This document shows, one piece after another, positions 1 through 7,367 of a stretch of 64,000 nucleotides of DNA. Position 1 is the stretch's first letter; every line of letters begins with the position of its first letter. The position numbers and the translations under genes are program-made. A model generated the notes under the pieces. The model did no database searches. It was given only the letters and a program-made list of their open reading frames with translations, and had not been told where the DNA came from. Source of the DNA: Oscillospiraceae bacterium (lineage in GTDB: Bacteria > Bacillota > Clostridia > Oscillospirales > Acutalibacteraceae); the NCBI GenBank assembly GCA_015066395.1, contig SVOL01000004.1, positions 1 to 64,000 on the forward strand, written 5' to 3'.

Positions 1-254
1 TCCCAATCTGCTTGTTGGTCGAAAGCCCACATATATGTAAAAATCATTCCATAGCAATCTGACTTCGCAAATTCCTCAAAAACCACCTGACGAAGTCTGT
101 TAATTGCTTTTCCGTTATATTGACCAAAGATTTCTATTACGGGTTCGATGGTCATATGATTGTGAAACAACCTCAATCCCGTAAGTTTCATAAGTTCCTG
201 CCCAACAGTCATTTTACCGACAGCGGCATTACCTATCATAAATAATAATTTCAT
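1..254 (-). CDS. P-loop NTPase (AAA/shikimate-kinase-like), 5' part only
   Basis: The minus strand is open from an ATG at 254 to the window edge, so only about the first 84 residues are visible. The N-terminus (MKLLFMIGNAAVGKMTVGQE) contains a P-loop of the form GxxxxGKmT, like small kinase-like ATPases annotated as AAA-family proteins with a GPPAVGKLTVA-type Walker A. A GGGG run about 8 nt upstream can serve as ribosome binding site. Substrate and role cannot be told from the fragment. The gene runs away from the rest of the window and shares no operon with it. Confidence 0.7.
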   Translation of the reverse strand, partial: MKLLFMIGNAAVGKMTVGQELMKLTGLRLFHNHMTIEPVIEIFGQYNGKAINRLRQVVFEEFAKSDCYGMIFTYMWAFDQQADW

Positions 255-366
255 TATTATCCCCACTTTTTTCTGCAATAAAGATATGTGCAAAAACTCA
301 AGTTTGTCGAATTGATTGCATTATACCATAAATTGTTTTGGATTTCAATATTCCCACAATCTTCAT

Positions 367-411
367 GAGTCATAACGGTTCTTAATAGAATCTTTATGAC
401 TCTTTTTCTTT
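367..411 (+). terminator. Orphan terminator-like hairpin
   Basis: A 15-bp imperfect stem (367-381 with 388-402, starting GAGTCATAA and ending TTATGACTC) has a 6-nt loop and is followed by TTTTTCTTT. It looks like a Rho-independent terminator read on the plus strand, but no plus-strand gene is visible upstream. The rest of 255-560 is AT-rich with scattered GACTCTTT and GAATCTTT motifs and no open frame I can support. Confidence 0.45.
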
Positions 412-564
412 ATATAAGACTCTTTATTAATCATCATGATTATATAAGCATTATGAATCTTTGTCTTAAACATAGAGTAATTAGGATTATAAAACTTATA
501 AAAGAGTAAAGAATCATTTTGTTTGTTTTTGTAGTTATAATGATTACTCTAAGAGGTGTTTTTT

Positions 565-621
565 ATTACAATTTATTACAACTTGGTTACAAAGATTACA
601 GTTTGATTACAATGTTGTAAC
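565..621 (+). promoter_or_regulatory. Phased array of [A/G]TTACA boxes
   Basis: Five direct copies of [A/G]TTACA begin at 565, 575, 586, 595 and 606, steps of 10, 11, 9 and 11 bp, so all lie on one face of the helix. A sixth, inverted copy (TGTAAC) sits at 616-621. The array ends just before the -35 box of the lipoprotein gene. Read on the other strand each box fits TGTWAH, the half-site described for WalR-type regulators, and the layout recalls Pho boxes of OmpR-family activators. The regulator's identity is inference. A second array of the same kind precedes the lipoprotein gene at 35846-36469. Confidence 0.6.
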
Positions 622-626
622 TTTCC

Positions 627-655
627 TTGAATTTCCAAATTTTCGTGACTATAAT
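627..655 (+). promoter_or_regulatory. Promoter of BspA-like lipoprotein gene
   Basis: TTGAAT at 627-632 and TATAAT at 650-655 are separated by 17 bp, matching a housekeeping promoter. The -35 box is in helical phase with the upstream TTACA array. Confidence 0.75.
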
Positions 656-688
656 TTAATTAGCAAATTGGAAAGCGGGGATGTTATA

Positions 689-1456
689 ATGATGAAAAAG
701 ATTATTGCTGTTAGTTTGGTTTTGTGTGCCGTTGCGTTGGCAGGATGCGCGAATGAGGAAAAGGCAAAAACCCCTTCATCGGGTTCATCCGAAGTTTCGT
801 CTGTTTCGTTGTCGACCGACAATACTTCCGACACGAGTTCCGATACCGAAAGTAAGATCAAATACACAAGCGGCGATTATTCATATTTTATTGTTGATGA
901 CGGTATTGTTATAACTGAGTATCACGGTTCGGGCGTTGCTCATGTTGTGATTCCGGAAACTATTGACGGCCGTCCTGTGGTAGAAATAAAGGGATTCGGA
1001 ACGGTTGAGACCGAAACCGTTGTTTTCCCTGAGACTCTTAAACGTATAGGAGAAAGTTGTTTTTACAGGTGTCTGATCGAGAGACTGCATATTCCGGCTT
1101 CGGTGGAATATATAGGCGGAAGTCTTACATTTAAAGTGTCAAATTTAAAGGAATATACGGTTGACCCCGGTAATAAATACTATACGGCTGTGGACGGTGT
1201 GATTTATACGAAGGATATGAAAGAACTTGTGGCATATCCCGAAGGTGCAGAGCGAACGGAATTTTCCATTCCAAAAGGGGTGGAGATCATAAGTGTCAGT
1301 TCATTTGGCGAGTCACCGTATGAACTCAAAAAAGTGTTTATTCCGGCCGAGGTCAAAGAATTCCCGATAGATTATTTATATACGGTGGAAGATATATCCG
1401 TTGACCCTAACAACCGTTATTATTGCGTTGTTGACGGCAAGTTGCAATCTCGGTGA
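689..1456 (+). CDS. BspA-like leucine-rich-repeat lipoprotein
   Basis: The product has 255 residues from the ATG at 689, chosen over an upstream TTG because GCGGGG sits 8 nt before it and the signal peptide then starts normally. A lipoprotein signal peptide ends in lipobox LAGC (Cys20), so the protein should be tethered outside the membrane. A Ser/Thr-rich linker follows. From about residue 80 come repeats of the BspA/LRR_5 type (VVIPETIDGRPVVEI, TVVFPETLKRIGESCF, LHIPASVEYIGG, FSIPKGVEIISV). The end is abrupt: the last VVDGKL would normally continue into another repeat, so C-terminal loss is possible. Function unknown; such repeats usually serve in surface binding. Confidence 0.8.
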   Translation: MMKKIIAVSLVLCAVALAGCANEEKAKTPSSGSSEVSSVSLSTDNTSDTSSDTESKIKYTSGDYSYFIVDDGIVITEYHGSGVAHVVIPETIDGRPVVEIKGFGTVETETVVFPETLKRIGESCFYRCLIERLHIPASVEYIGGSLTFKVSNLKEYTVDPGNKYYTAVDGVIYTKDMKELVAYPEGAERTEFSIPKGVEIISVSSFGESPYELKKVFIPAEVKEFPIDYLYTVEDISVDPNNRYYCVVDGKLQSR

Positions 1457-1642
1457 TGAGGTGGTATTTAATGTCGGGTGTGCAGTGAAGACAAAAAACA
1501 GTGGAATTTCCGGTTTTGGGATTTAACAGTAAAGAAGCATAGAAATGGTTATAAAAATTTTAAAATGCACACTTTGGTAAAGCGAATAAAATTTATTTAA
1601 AAAAATCTTCAAAAATTGGTCCGTTTTTAAGACTTAATATTA

Positions 1643-1671
1643 TTGACAAAAAGGTGGCTTTTTGATATACT
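1643..1671 (+). promoter_or_regulatory. Promoter of the purine operon
   Basis: TTGACA at 1643-1648, a 17-bp spacer, and TATACT at 1666-1671 preceded by an extended -10 TGA. It fires into the ZTP riboswitch leader. The preceding stretch 1457-1642 holds no gene or other signal that I can support. Confidence 0.85.
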
Positions 1672-1680
1672 CTAAGAGTA

Positions 1681-1751
1681 CTTCACGCTACTGACGGAAT
1701 GTGGTTTAACACAATGGGAACGTGAAGGATAAAATGCCGACCGTCTGGGCA
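1681..1751 (+). promoter_or_regulatory. ZTP (pfl) riboswitch
   Basis: The leader carries the hallmarks of the ZTP/pfl riboswitch. Stem P1 pairs CTTCACG (1681-1687) with CGTGAAG (1721-1727). A conserved CTGACGGAATGTGG segment follows, and the 3' domain is ATGCCGACCGTCTGGGC. GACGG (1693-1697) and CCGTC (1741-1745) form the expected pseudoknot. The class senses ZMP/ZTP, the AICAR intermediate that builds up when 10-formyl-THF is short, and turns on purine and one-carbon genes. Here it precedes purE and an operon that also holds purH and fhs. The 3' domain overlaps the 5' arm of the next terminator, so ligand binding should prevent termination. Confidence 0.93.
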
Positions 1752-1788
1752 GATTTCCGCAATTTCTGGGCGGAAATCTGCCTTTTTT
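1748..1788 (+). terminator. Expression-platform terminator of the ZTP riboswitch
   Basis: A perfect 13-bp stem pairs 1748-1760 (GGCAGATTTCCGC) with 1770-1782 and is followed by six T. Its 5' arm shares the GGGC bases with the aptamer's conserved 3' segment, the usual layout of a switch that is off without ligand. Confidence 0.92.
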
Positions 1789-1819
1789 GGTTTGTTTAGA
1801 ACTCTTAGGAGGTATTGAT

Positions 1820-2314
1820 ATGAAGAAAATCGCAGTTATTATGGGCAGCGACAGCGACTTGCCCGTAGTAGAAAAAGCAATTACCACTTTAAAAGATTAC
1901 GGTGTGCCCTGTGAGGTGCACGTTTTCTCCGCACACAGAACTCCTGACGCCGCGGCTGAGTTTGCTATGAATGCGCGTAGAAACGGGTTTGGTGCCATTA
2001 TAGCCGCTGCAGGCAAGGCCGCTCACTTAGCAGGTGCTTTGGCCGCAAGGACAACCTTGCCCATTGTCGGTATCCCTGTAAAATCGAGTAATTTAGACGG
2101 TGTTGATGCACTTCTGTCGACTGTTCAGATGCCTTCCGGTATGCCGGTTGCAACTGTTGCTATCGACGGGGCTGTCAATGCCGCTTTGCTTTGTATTGAG
2201 ATGTTGGCTATTTCCGACAGTGAGTTGGCGGCAAAGCTCGACAAGGCCCGTGCTGACGGTCAGGCAAAGGTTTTGGCCAAGAATAAAGAAATTGAAGAAA
2301 AGTACAACGGTTGA
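1820..2314 (+). CDS. purE: N5-carboxyaminoimidazole ribonucleotide mutase PurE (class I)
   Basis: The product has 164 residues; the ATG at 1820 follows AGGAGG by 7 nt, so an earlier in-frame start at 1787 is rejected. PurE converts N5-CAIR to CAIR in purine synthesis. The CAIR-site motif GSDSD is at residues 9-13 and SAHRTPD at 37-43, followed by a Gly/Ala-rich AAHLAG loop where the family usually has AAHLPG. The mid-length class I form works on the product of PurK, which is not in this window. First gene of the pur operon, directly after the ZTP riboswitch. Confidence 0.95.
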   Translation: MKKIAVIMGSDSDLPVVEKAITTLKDYGVPCEVHVFSAHRTPDAAAEFAMNARRNGFGAIIAAAGKAAHLAGALAARTTLPIVGIPVKSSNLDGVDALLSTVQMPSGMPVATVAIDGAVNAALLCIEMLAISDSELAAKLDKARADGQAKVLAKNKEIEEKYNG

Positions 2315-2355
2315 TCTCTTTCAACCGTTTTTGAGTTTAAAAGAAAGGTGTTAAT

Positions 2356-3780
2356 ATGGGAGGATTTTTTGGCGTAGTAGGCAAGTGCGACGTTATGTCG
2401 GACACCTTCTTCGGTACTGACTACCATTCTCACTTAGGCACTCGCCGTGCGGGTATGGCGGCCTACAATAAAACTGACGGTCTGCAGAGAAAGATACATA
2501 GTATTCAGAACTCACCGTTCAGAACTAAGTTCGACAATATTTTTAATGAACTGAGCGGTACGTCGGCCATAGGTTGTATCAGCGATGTTGAGCCTCAGCC
2601 GTTGCTCATCCGTTCAAAGTTCGGTAGCTTTGCTATTTGCTTTATAGGTGTTATCAATAACGCTGAGGTGCTTATCGACCGTTATCTTCATGAGACCGGC
2701 GGACATTTTGACGCCATGACCGGCGGTAAGGTTAATCCCGTTGAGTTGGTCGCTTCGATGCTGACTATGAAGGACAGCATCGTTGAAGGCATCAAATTTG
2801 TTCAAAGTGAGATAGAAGGAACGGCTACCATCATTATTCTGCAGGATGATGGCTCGATCTTGGCGGCCCGTGACAAGGTCGGTCGCTTGCCCGTGCTTGT
2901 GGGCAGGAATGACAGTGGACATTGTGTCAGCTTCGAGTCGTTTGCCTATGAAAAAATGGGTTATGTCGGCGTGAAAGAACTCGGTCCCGGTGAGATCGTT
3001 AAGATCACTGCCGACAGCGTTGAGCAGTTGGTTGCTCCGGGTAAGGAAATGAAGATGTGCTCCTTCCTTTGGAGCTATTACGGTTACCCGACCACCACTT
3101 ATGAGGGTGTCAATGTTGAGGTTATGCGTTACCGCAACGGTGAGATAATGGCCGAGCGTGACGAAAAGACGGGTTACGGCAAGGATGTTGATTACATCTG
3201 CGGTGTTCCAGATTCGGGTACGCCTCACGCTATCGGTTATGCTAACCGCAGTCACAAGCCTTTTGCCCGTGCTTTTATCAAATACACTCCGACCTGGGCA
3301 AGAAGCTTTACTCCGTCACGTCAGCAGGAGCGTAACAGGGTCGCTAAGATGAAGATGATACCCGTTCCCGAACTTGTCAAAGATAAGAATCTTTTGTTTG
3401 TTGACGATTCTATCGTCAGAGGAACGCAGATAAGAGAGACTATTGATTTTCTTTACGAAAACGGTGCAAAGGAAGTGCATATGAGATCGGCCTGTCCGCC
3501 TATTATGTACTCTTGTAAATATCTGAACTTCTCGAGAGCCACCAGCGAGATGGAACTCGCGGCCAGAAGGGCTATTGTGAAGCTCGAAGGCGAAGAGGGA
3601 TTGAATCATATTGATGAATACAGCGATCCCGAGACCGAGAGAGGTAAGAATTTACGCCGTTCACTTTGCAAGGAATTGAAACTGAAGAGTCTTGATTTTC
3701 AGACTCTTGACGGCGTTATCAAGGCTATAGGCATTGATAAATGTAAACTTTGTACTTATTGCTGGAATGGCGAGGAATAA
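2356..3780 (+). CDS. purF: Amidophosphoribosyltransferase-like PurF lacking the N-terminal Cys
   Basis: The product has 474 residues. The C-terminal half is clearly a PRPP transferase: the PRPP loop LLFVDDSIVRGTQ is intact and the C-terminus has the family-typical LCTYCW. PurF normally makes phosphoribosylamine from PRPP and glutamine, using an N-terminal cysteine exposed by removal of Met or a propeptide. Here the protein starts MGGFFGVVG, so Gly stands where Cys is expected, and no alternative upstream start supplies a Cys. The glutamine-domain motif is also altered (LGTRRAGM instead of the usual HRGQ). The glutaminase half may therefore be inactive, or the enzyme may use ammonia; this is inference. 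Operon position supports the purine role. Confidence 0.85.
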   Translation: MGGFFGVVGKCDVMSDTFFGTDYHSHLGTRRAGMAAYNKTDGLQRKIHSIQNSPFRTKFDNIFNELSGTSAIGCISDVEPQPLLIRSKFGSFAICFIGVINNAEVLIDRYLHETGGHFDAMTGGKVNPVELVASMLTMKDSIVEGIKFVQSEIEGTATIIILQDDGSILAARDKVGRLPVLVGRNDSGHCVSFESFAYEKMGYVGVKELGPGEIVKITADSVEQLVAPGKEMKMCSFLWSYYGYPTTTYEGVNVEVMRYRNGEIMAERDEKTGYGKDVDYICGVPDSGTPHAIGYANRSHKPFARAFIKYTPTWARSFTPSRQQERNRVAKMKMIPVPELVKDKNLLFVDDSIVRGTQIRETIDFLYENGAKEVHMRSACPPIMYSCKYLNFSRATSEMELAARRAIVKLEGEEGLNHIDEYSDPETERGKNLRRSLCKELKLKSLDFQTLDGVIKAIGIDKCKLCTYCWNGEE

Positions 3781-3798
3781 TTGAAAGGATTTAGTGTT

Positions 3799-4839
3799 AT
3801 GAAGAATTCGAGATCAGAAAGCTATGCAGCAGCAGGCGTTGATATTACTGCGGGTTATAAATCTGTTGAACTTATGAAAAAGCATATTGCCCGTACAAAG
3901 AATGAGGGTTGCCTTGACGATGTAGGCGGTTTCGGCGGTTGCTTCGGACTCGACCTTACGGGCATTACCGAGCCGGTTCTGGTCAGCGGCACCGACGGTG
4001 TCGGCACCAAGATAAAGCTTGCCATGCTTTTAGACAAGCACGATACTATCGGTATCGACTGTGTTGCAATGTGTGCAAACGATATTATTTGCTGCGGTGC
4101 AAAGCCGTTGTTCTTCCTTGATTATATCGCTTGCGGAAAGAACTATCCCGAAAAGATCGCTGAGATCGTCGGCGGTGTTGCTGAGGGTTGCGTTCAGGCA
4201 GGCTGTGCTTTGATAGGCGGTGAAACTGCCGAGCATCCGGGTTTGATGCCCGAGGACGATTATGACCTCGCAGGCTACTGCACAGGTGTTGTTGACAAGT
4301 CAAAGATCTTAGATAAAAACACCGTAACTGACGGTGACGTTGTTATCGCTTTGGCTTCTACCGGTGTTCACTCCAACGGTTTCTCGCTGGTGCGTAAGGT
4401 TTTCGACATTGAGAACGCTGATTTGACCGCACCGGTCGCAGACCTTGGCGGCAAGTCTTTGGGTGAGACCTTGCTTACACCTACTAAAATGTATGTAAAA
4501 TCAATGCTTGCTCTCTTTAAAGAGGTCAAGGTCAAGGCTGTTTCACACATTACCGGCGGCGGTTTTTACGAGAATATCCCGAGAGCTTTGCCCGAGGGTA
4601 AGAGCGTTAAGGTCGAGAAGTCGGCACTTCGTATTCTGCCGATTTTTGAGTACATCGCTAAAGTCGGCAATATCCCCGAACGTGATATGTTCAACACCTT
4701 TAATATGGGTGTCGGTATGAGCGTTACCGTGGCAAAAGAGGACGCCGAAAAGGCTGTTGAGATCCTTCGCGCTAATGGTGAGGATGCTTACATTATCGGT
4801 GAGGTCATCACCTCCGACGAGGGTGTAATTATATGTTAA
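3799..4839 (+). CDS. purM: Phosphoribosylformylglycinamidine cyclo-ligase PurM
   Basis: The product has 346 residues from the ATG at 3799, preferred over TTG 3781 because AAAGGA lies between them. PurM closes FGAM to AIR using ATP. The nucleotide-binding segment GTDGVGTKIKLA, the AMCANDI region and the GGGFYENIP segment near residue 255 are typical. Length matches the family (about 345). The stop overlaps the purN start, suggesting translational coupling. Confidence 0.96.
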   Translation: MKNSRSESYAAAGVDITAGYKSVELMKKHIARTKNEGCLDDVGGFGGCFGLDLTGITEPVLVSGTDGVGTKIKLAMLLDKHDTIGIDCVAMCANDIICCGAKPLFFLDYIACGKNYPEKIAEIVGGVAEGCVQAGCALIGGETAEHPGLMPEDDYDLAGYCTGVVDKSKILDKNTVTDGDVVIALASTGVHSNGFSLVRKVFDIENADLTAPVADLGGKSLGETLLTPTKMYVKSMLALFKEVKVKAVSHITGGGFYENIPRALPEGKSVKVEKSALRILPIFEYIAKVGNIPERDMFNTFNMGVGMSVTVAKEDAEKAVEILRANGEDAYIIGEVITSDEGVIIC

Positions 4840-5426
4840 AAAAAGCTAAGATCGCAGTGCTCGTTTCGGGCGGCGGAACCAATCTGCAGGCTTTGATCGA
4901 TGCTCAAGGCACAGTCATCAACAGCGGTGAGATCGTGTTGGTCATTTCCAACAATCCCAATGCTTTTGCACTTGAAAGGGCCCAAAAAGCCGGGATAGCA
5001 ACTGCCGTTATCGAGAGAAAGGGCAATCCCGATTTTGAAGATCAGATTATCGCAAAGCTTGACAAAGAGGAAATAGACGTTATCGTTCTTGCAGGCTTTA
5101 TGTGCATTTTGAGTGAAAAGTTTACAAGGCACTTTGAAAACCGCATTTTGAATGTTCATCCGTCGCTCATTCCGTCGTTTTGCGGCGAAGGATTTTACGG
5201 ACTTCGTGTTCACGAAGCCGCGTTGAATTACGGTGTTAAGGTTACGGGTGCAACGGTGCATTTTGTTAATGAGATCCCCGACGGCGGCAAGATCATCTTG
5301 CAAAAGGCTGTTGAGATCAAAGAAGGGGACACTCCCGAAATTTTGCAAAAGAGAGTTATGACCGAGGCCGAGTGGATCATTTTGCCTAAGGCTACCGAAA
5401 TGGTGTGCTCAGAAATTATAAAGTGA
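4833..5426 (+). CDS. purN: Phosphoribosylglycinamide formyltransferase PurN
   Basis: The product has 197 residues and starts at an ATG that overlaps the end of purM by 7 nt. PurN transfers the formyl group of 10-formyl-THF to GAR. The GAR-binding loop VLVSGGGTNLQALI is at the N-terminus. The active-site segment NVHPSLIPSF (Asn and His catalytic) is present, as is the later VHFVNEIPDGG stretch, where many homologues have a D in place of N. The formyl donor would come from fhs at the end of the same operon. Confidence 0.95.
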   Translation: MLKKAKIAVLVSGGGTNLQALIDAQGTVINSGEIVLVISNNPNAFALERAQKAGIATAVIERKGNPDFEDQIIAKLDKEEIDVIVLAGFMCILSEKFTRHFENRILNVHPSLIPSFCGEGFYGLRVHEAALNYGVKVTGATVHFVNEIPDGGKIILQKAVEIKEGDTPEILQKRVMTEAEWIILPKATEMVCSEIIK

Positions 5427-5436
5427 GGGAAATAAA

Positions 5437-6153
5437 ATGAAGGTTTTAACAATAGCAGACGAACTTAATTCTTTAAGCTATCACGGCAGAGGTATTATCA
5501 TCGGCAAGAGCGCCGACAGCAAAAAAGCTGTTACTGCTTATTTCATTATGGGTAGAAGCGAAAACAGCCGCAACCGCGTCTTTGTTTTGGAAGGCGATGC
5601 AATGCGTACTAAGGCTTTTGATGAGTCTAAAATGACCGATCCTCACCTTATTATCTACTATCCCGTAAGAGTGCTCGGCAATAAGACTATAGTTACAAAC
5701 GGTGATCAGACCGATACTATTTATGAACTGATGGATAAGCAGATGACCTTTGAGCAGGCTTTGCGTTGCCGTGAGTTTGAGGACGATTGTCCTAACTTTA
5801 CTCCGAGAATCTCCGGTATCATCCGCCGCGAGAGTGACGGTATGAATTTTGCGATGTCCATTTTGAAGAGCGCTGAGGGTGATGACAGCTCGTGCGAGAG
5901 ATTCACCTATGCTTACTCTAATCCTATCCCCGGCAGAGCAAAGTTTATCCACACCTATAACTGCGACGGCAATCCGTTGCCTTCCTTTGAGGGTGAGCCT
6001 AAGACTTTAGAACTGCCCGATATGGATATCGACGCTTTGACCGACCTTATCTGGACTAATCTTAACGAAGATAACAAGGTTTCTTTGTTTGTAAGATACA
6101 TTGATATCGAAACAGGCGAGGCCGAGACAAGAGTTGTCAATAAGAACGCTTAA
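5437..6153 (+). CDS. IMP cyclohydrolase, stand-alone
   Basis: The product has 238 residues and resembles the stand-alone IMP cyclohydrolase family (PurO-like, Pfam IMP_cyclohyd), with N-terminal YHGRGIIIGKS, then AYFIMGRSENSRNRVF and NGDQTDTIYE. It would close FAICAR to IMP, the last step. Most bacteria do this with the N-terminal domain of bifunctional PurH. Here that domain is missing from the next gene and this protein replaces it. The gene sits 10 nt after purN and 11 nt before the transformylase. Confidence 0.85.
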   Translation: MKVLTIADELNSLSYHGRGIIIGKSADSKKAVTAYFIMGRSENSRNRVFVLEGDAMRTKAFDESKMTDPHLIIYYPVRVLGNKTIVTNGDQTDTIYELMDKQMTFEQALRCREFEDDCPNFTPRISGIIRRESDGMNFAMSILKSAEGDDSSCERFTYAYSNPIPGRAKFIHTYNCDGNPLPSFEGEPKTLELPDMDIDALTDLIWTNLNEDNKVSLFVRYIDIETGEAETRVVNKNA

Positions 6154-6164
6154 GGAGAAGAAAA

Positions 6165-7349
6165 ATGAAAGAATTTGAATTAAAATACGGCTGTAACCCC
6201 AATCAGAAGCCGGCTAAGATATTTATGCACGACGGAAGCGAGCTTCCTATCGAAATTTTGAACGGCCGACCCGGATTTATCAACTTCCTTGATGCCTTCA
6301 ACTCCTGGCAGTTGGTAAAAGAGATCAAAGAAAATTTGGGCTTTCCTGCAGTTGCTTCTTTCAAGCACGTAAGTCCTACTTCGGCTGCTATCGGTCTTCC
6401 GCTCAGCGATAAGCTGAAAAAGGCTTGCTTTGTTGACGATATAGAAGGACTTGATGAATCTCCGTTGGCTTGTGCTTATGCCAGAGCCAGAGGAACCGAC
6501 CGTATGTGCTCTTTCGGTGACTGGGTCGCTCTTTCCGATGTTTGTGATGTTACCACCGCTTTGATGATCAAGCGTGAGGTTTCTGACGGTATTATTGCAC
6601 CTGGGTACGAGCCCGAGGCTCTTGAAATTCTTAAATCCAAGAGAAAAGGTACTTATAACATCGTTAAAATTGACGCTGATTTTGTTCCTGCCGAAATCGA
6701 GCACAAGCAGGTTTACGGCATCACCTTTGAGCAGGGAAGAAACAACTTTAAGATAGACCGCGACCTGCTTGCCAATATTGTTACCGAGAAAAAGGAACTG
6801 CCTGAGTCGGCTATCCGTGACCTTGTAATCGCACTTATCACCTTGAAGTATACTCAGTCCAACTCGGTCTGCTTCGCTGTTGACGGACAGGCTATCGGTG
6901 TCGGTGCGGGTCAGCAGTCGAGAGTGCATTGTACCCGTCTTGCAGGCGGCAAGGCTGATACCTGGTTCTTACGTCAGCACGACAAGGTATTGAATCTGCC
7001 TTTTAAGGATACTTTGGGACGTCCCGACCGTGACAATGTTATCGACGGCTACATCAACCAGAACGAAGAGGACGTTACCGCTGACGGCAACTGGCAGAAG
7101 TACTTTACGACAAGACCCGAGCCTTTTACAAGAGAAGAGCAGAGAGCATATCTTGATACCATTACCGGTGTTTCGTTGGGCTCCGATGCTTTCTTCCCGT
7201 TTGACGATAACATCGAACGCGCCAAAAAGAGCGGTGTTTCGTATATTGCCGAACCCGGCGGTTCTATCCGTGACGATGTTGTTATCGACTGCTGTAACAA
7301 GTACGGTATGACGATGGCATTTACGGGTATGAGACTTTTCCACCACTAA
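6165..7349 (+). CDS. purH: AICAR transformylase, monofunctional
   Basis: The product has 394 residues and corresponds to the AICAR formyltransferase part of PurH, without the MGS-like IMP cyclohydrolase domain (bifunctional PurH is about 510-525 residues). Diagnostic stretches are YGCNPNQKPA at the N-terminus, SFKHVSPTSAA (the Lys-His pair used in formyl transfer), KYTQSNSVCFA, and the C-terminal GGSIRDDVVIDCCN. It produces FAICAR for the preceding cyclohydrolase and uses 10-formyl-THF. Its substrate ZMP is the metabolite whose triphosphate the operon's riboswitch senses. Confidence 0.92.
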   Translation: MKEFELKYGCNPNQKPAKIFMHDGSELPIEILNGRPGFINFLDAFNSWQLVKEIKENLGFPAVASFKHVSPTSAAIGLPLSDKLKKACFVDDIEGLDESPLACAYARARGTDRMCSFGDWVALSDVCDVTTALMIKREVSDGIIAPGYEPEALEILKSKRKGTYNIVKIDADFVPAEIEHKQVYGITFEQGRNNFKIDRDLLANIVTEKKELPESAIRDLVIALITLKYTQSNSVCFAVDGQAIGVGAGQQSRVHCTRLAGGKADTWFLRQHDKVLNLPFKDTLGRPDRDNVIDGYINQNEEDVTADGNWQKYFTTRPEPFTREEQRAYLDTITGVSLGSDAFFPFDDNIERAKKSGVSYIAEPGGSIRDDVVIDCCNKYGMTMAFTGMRLFHH

Positions 7350-7367
7350 TTTTTAGGAGTTTTTATA

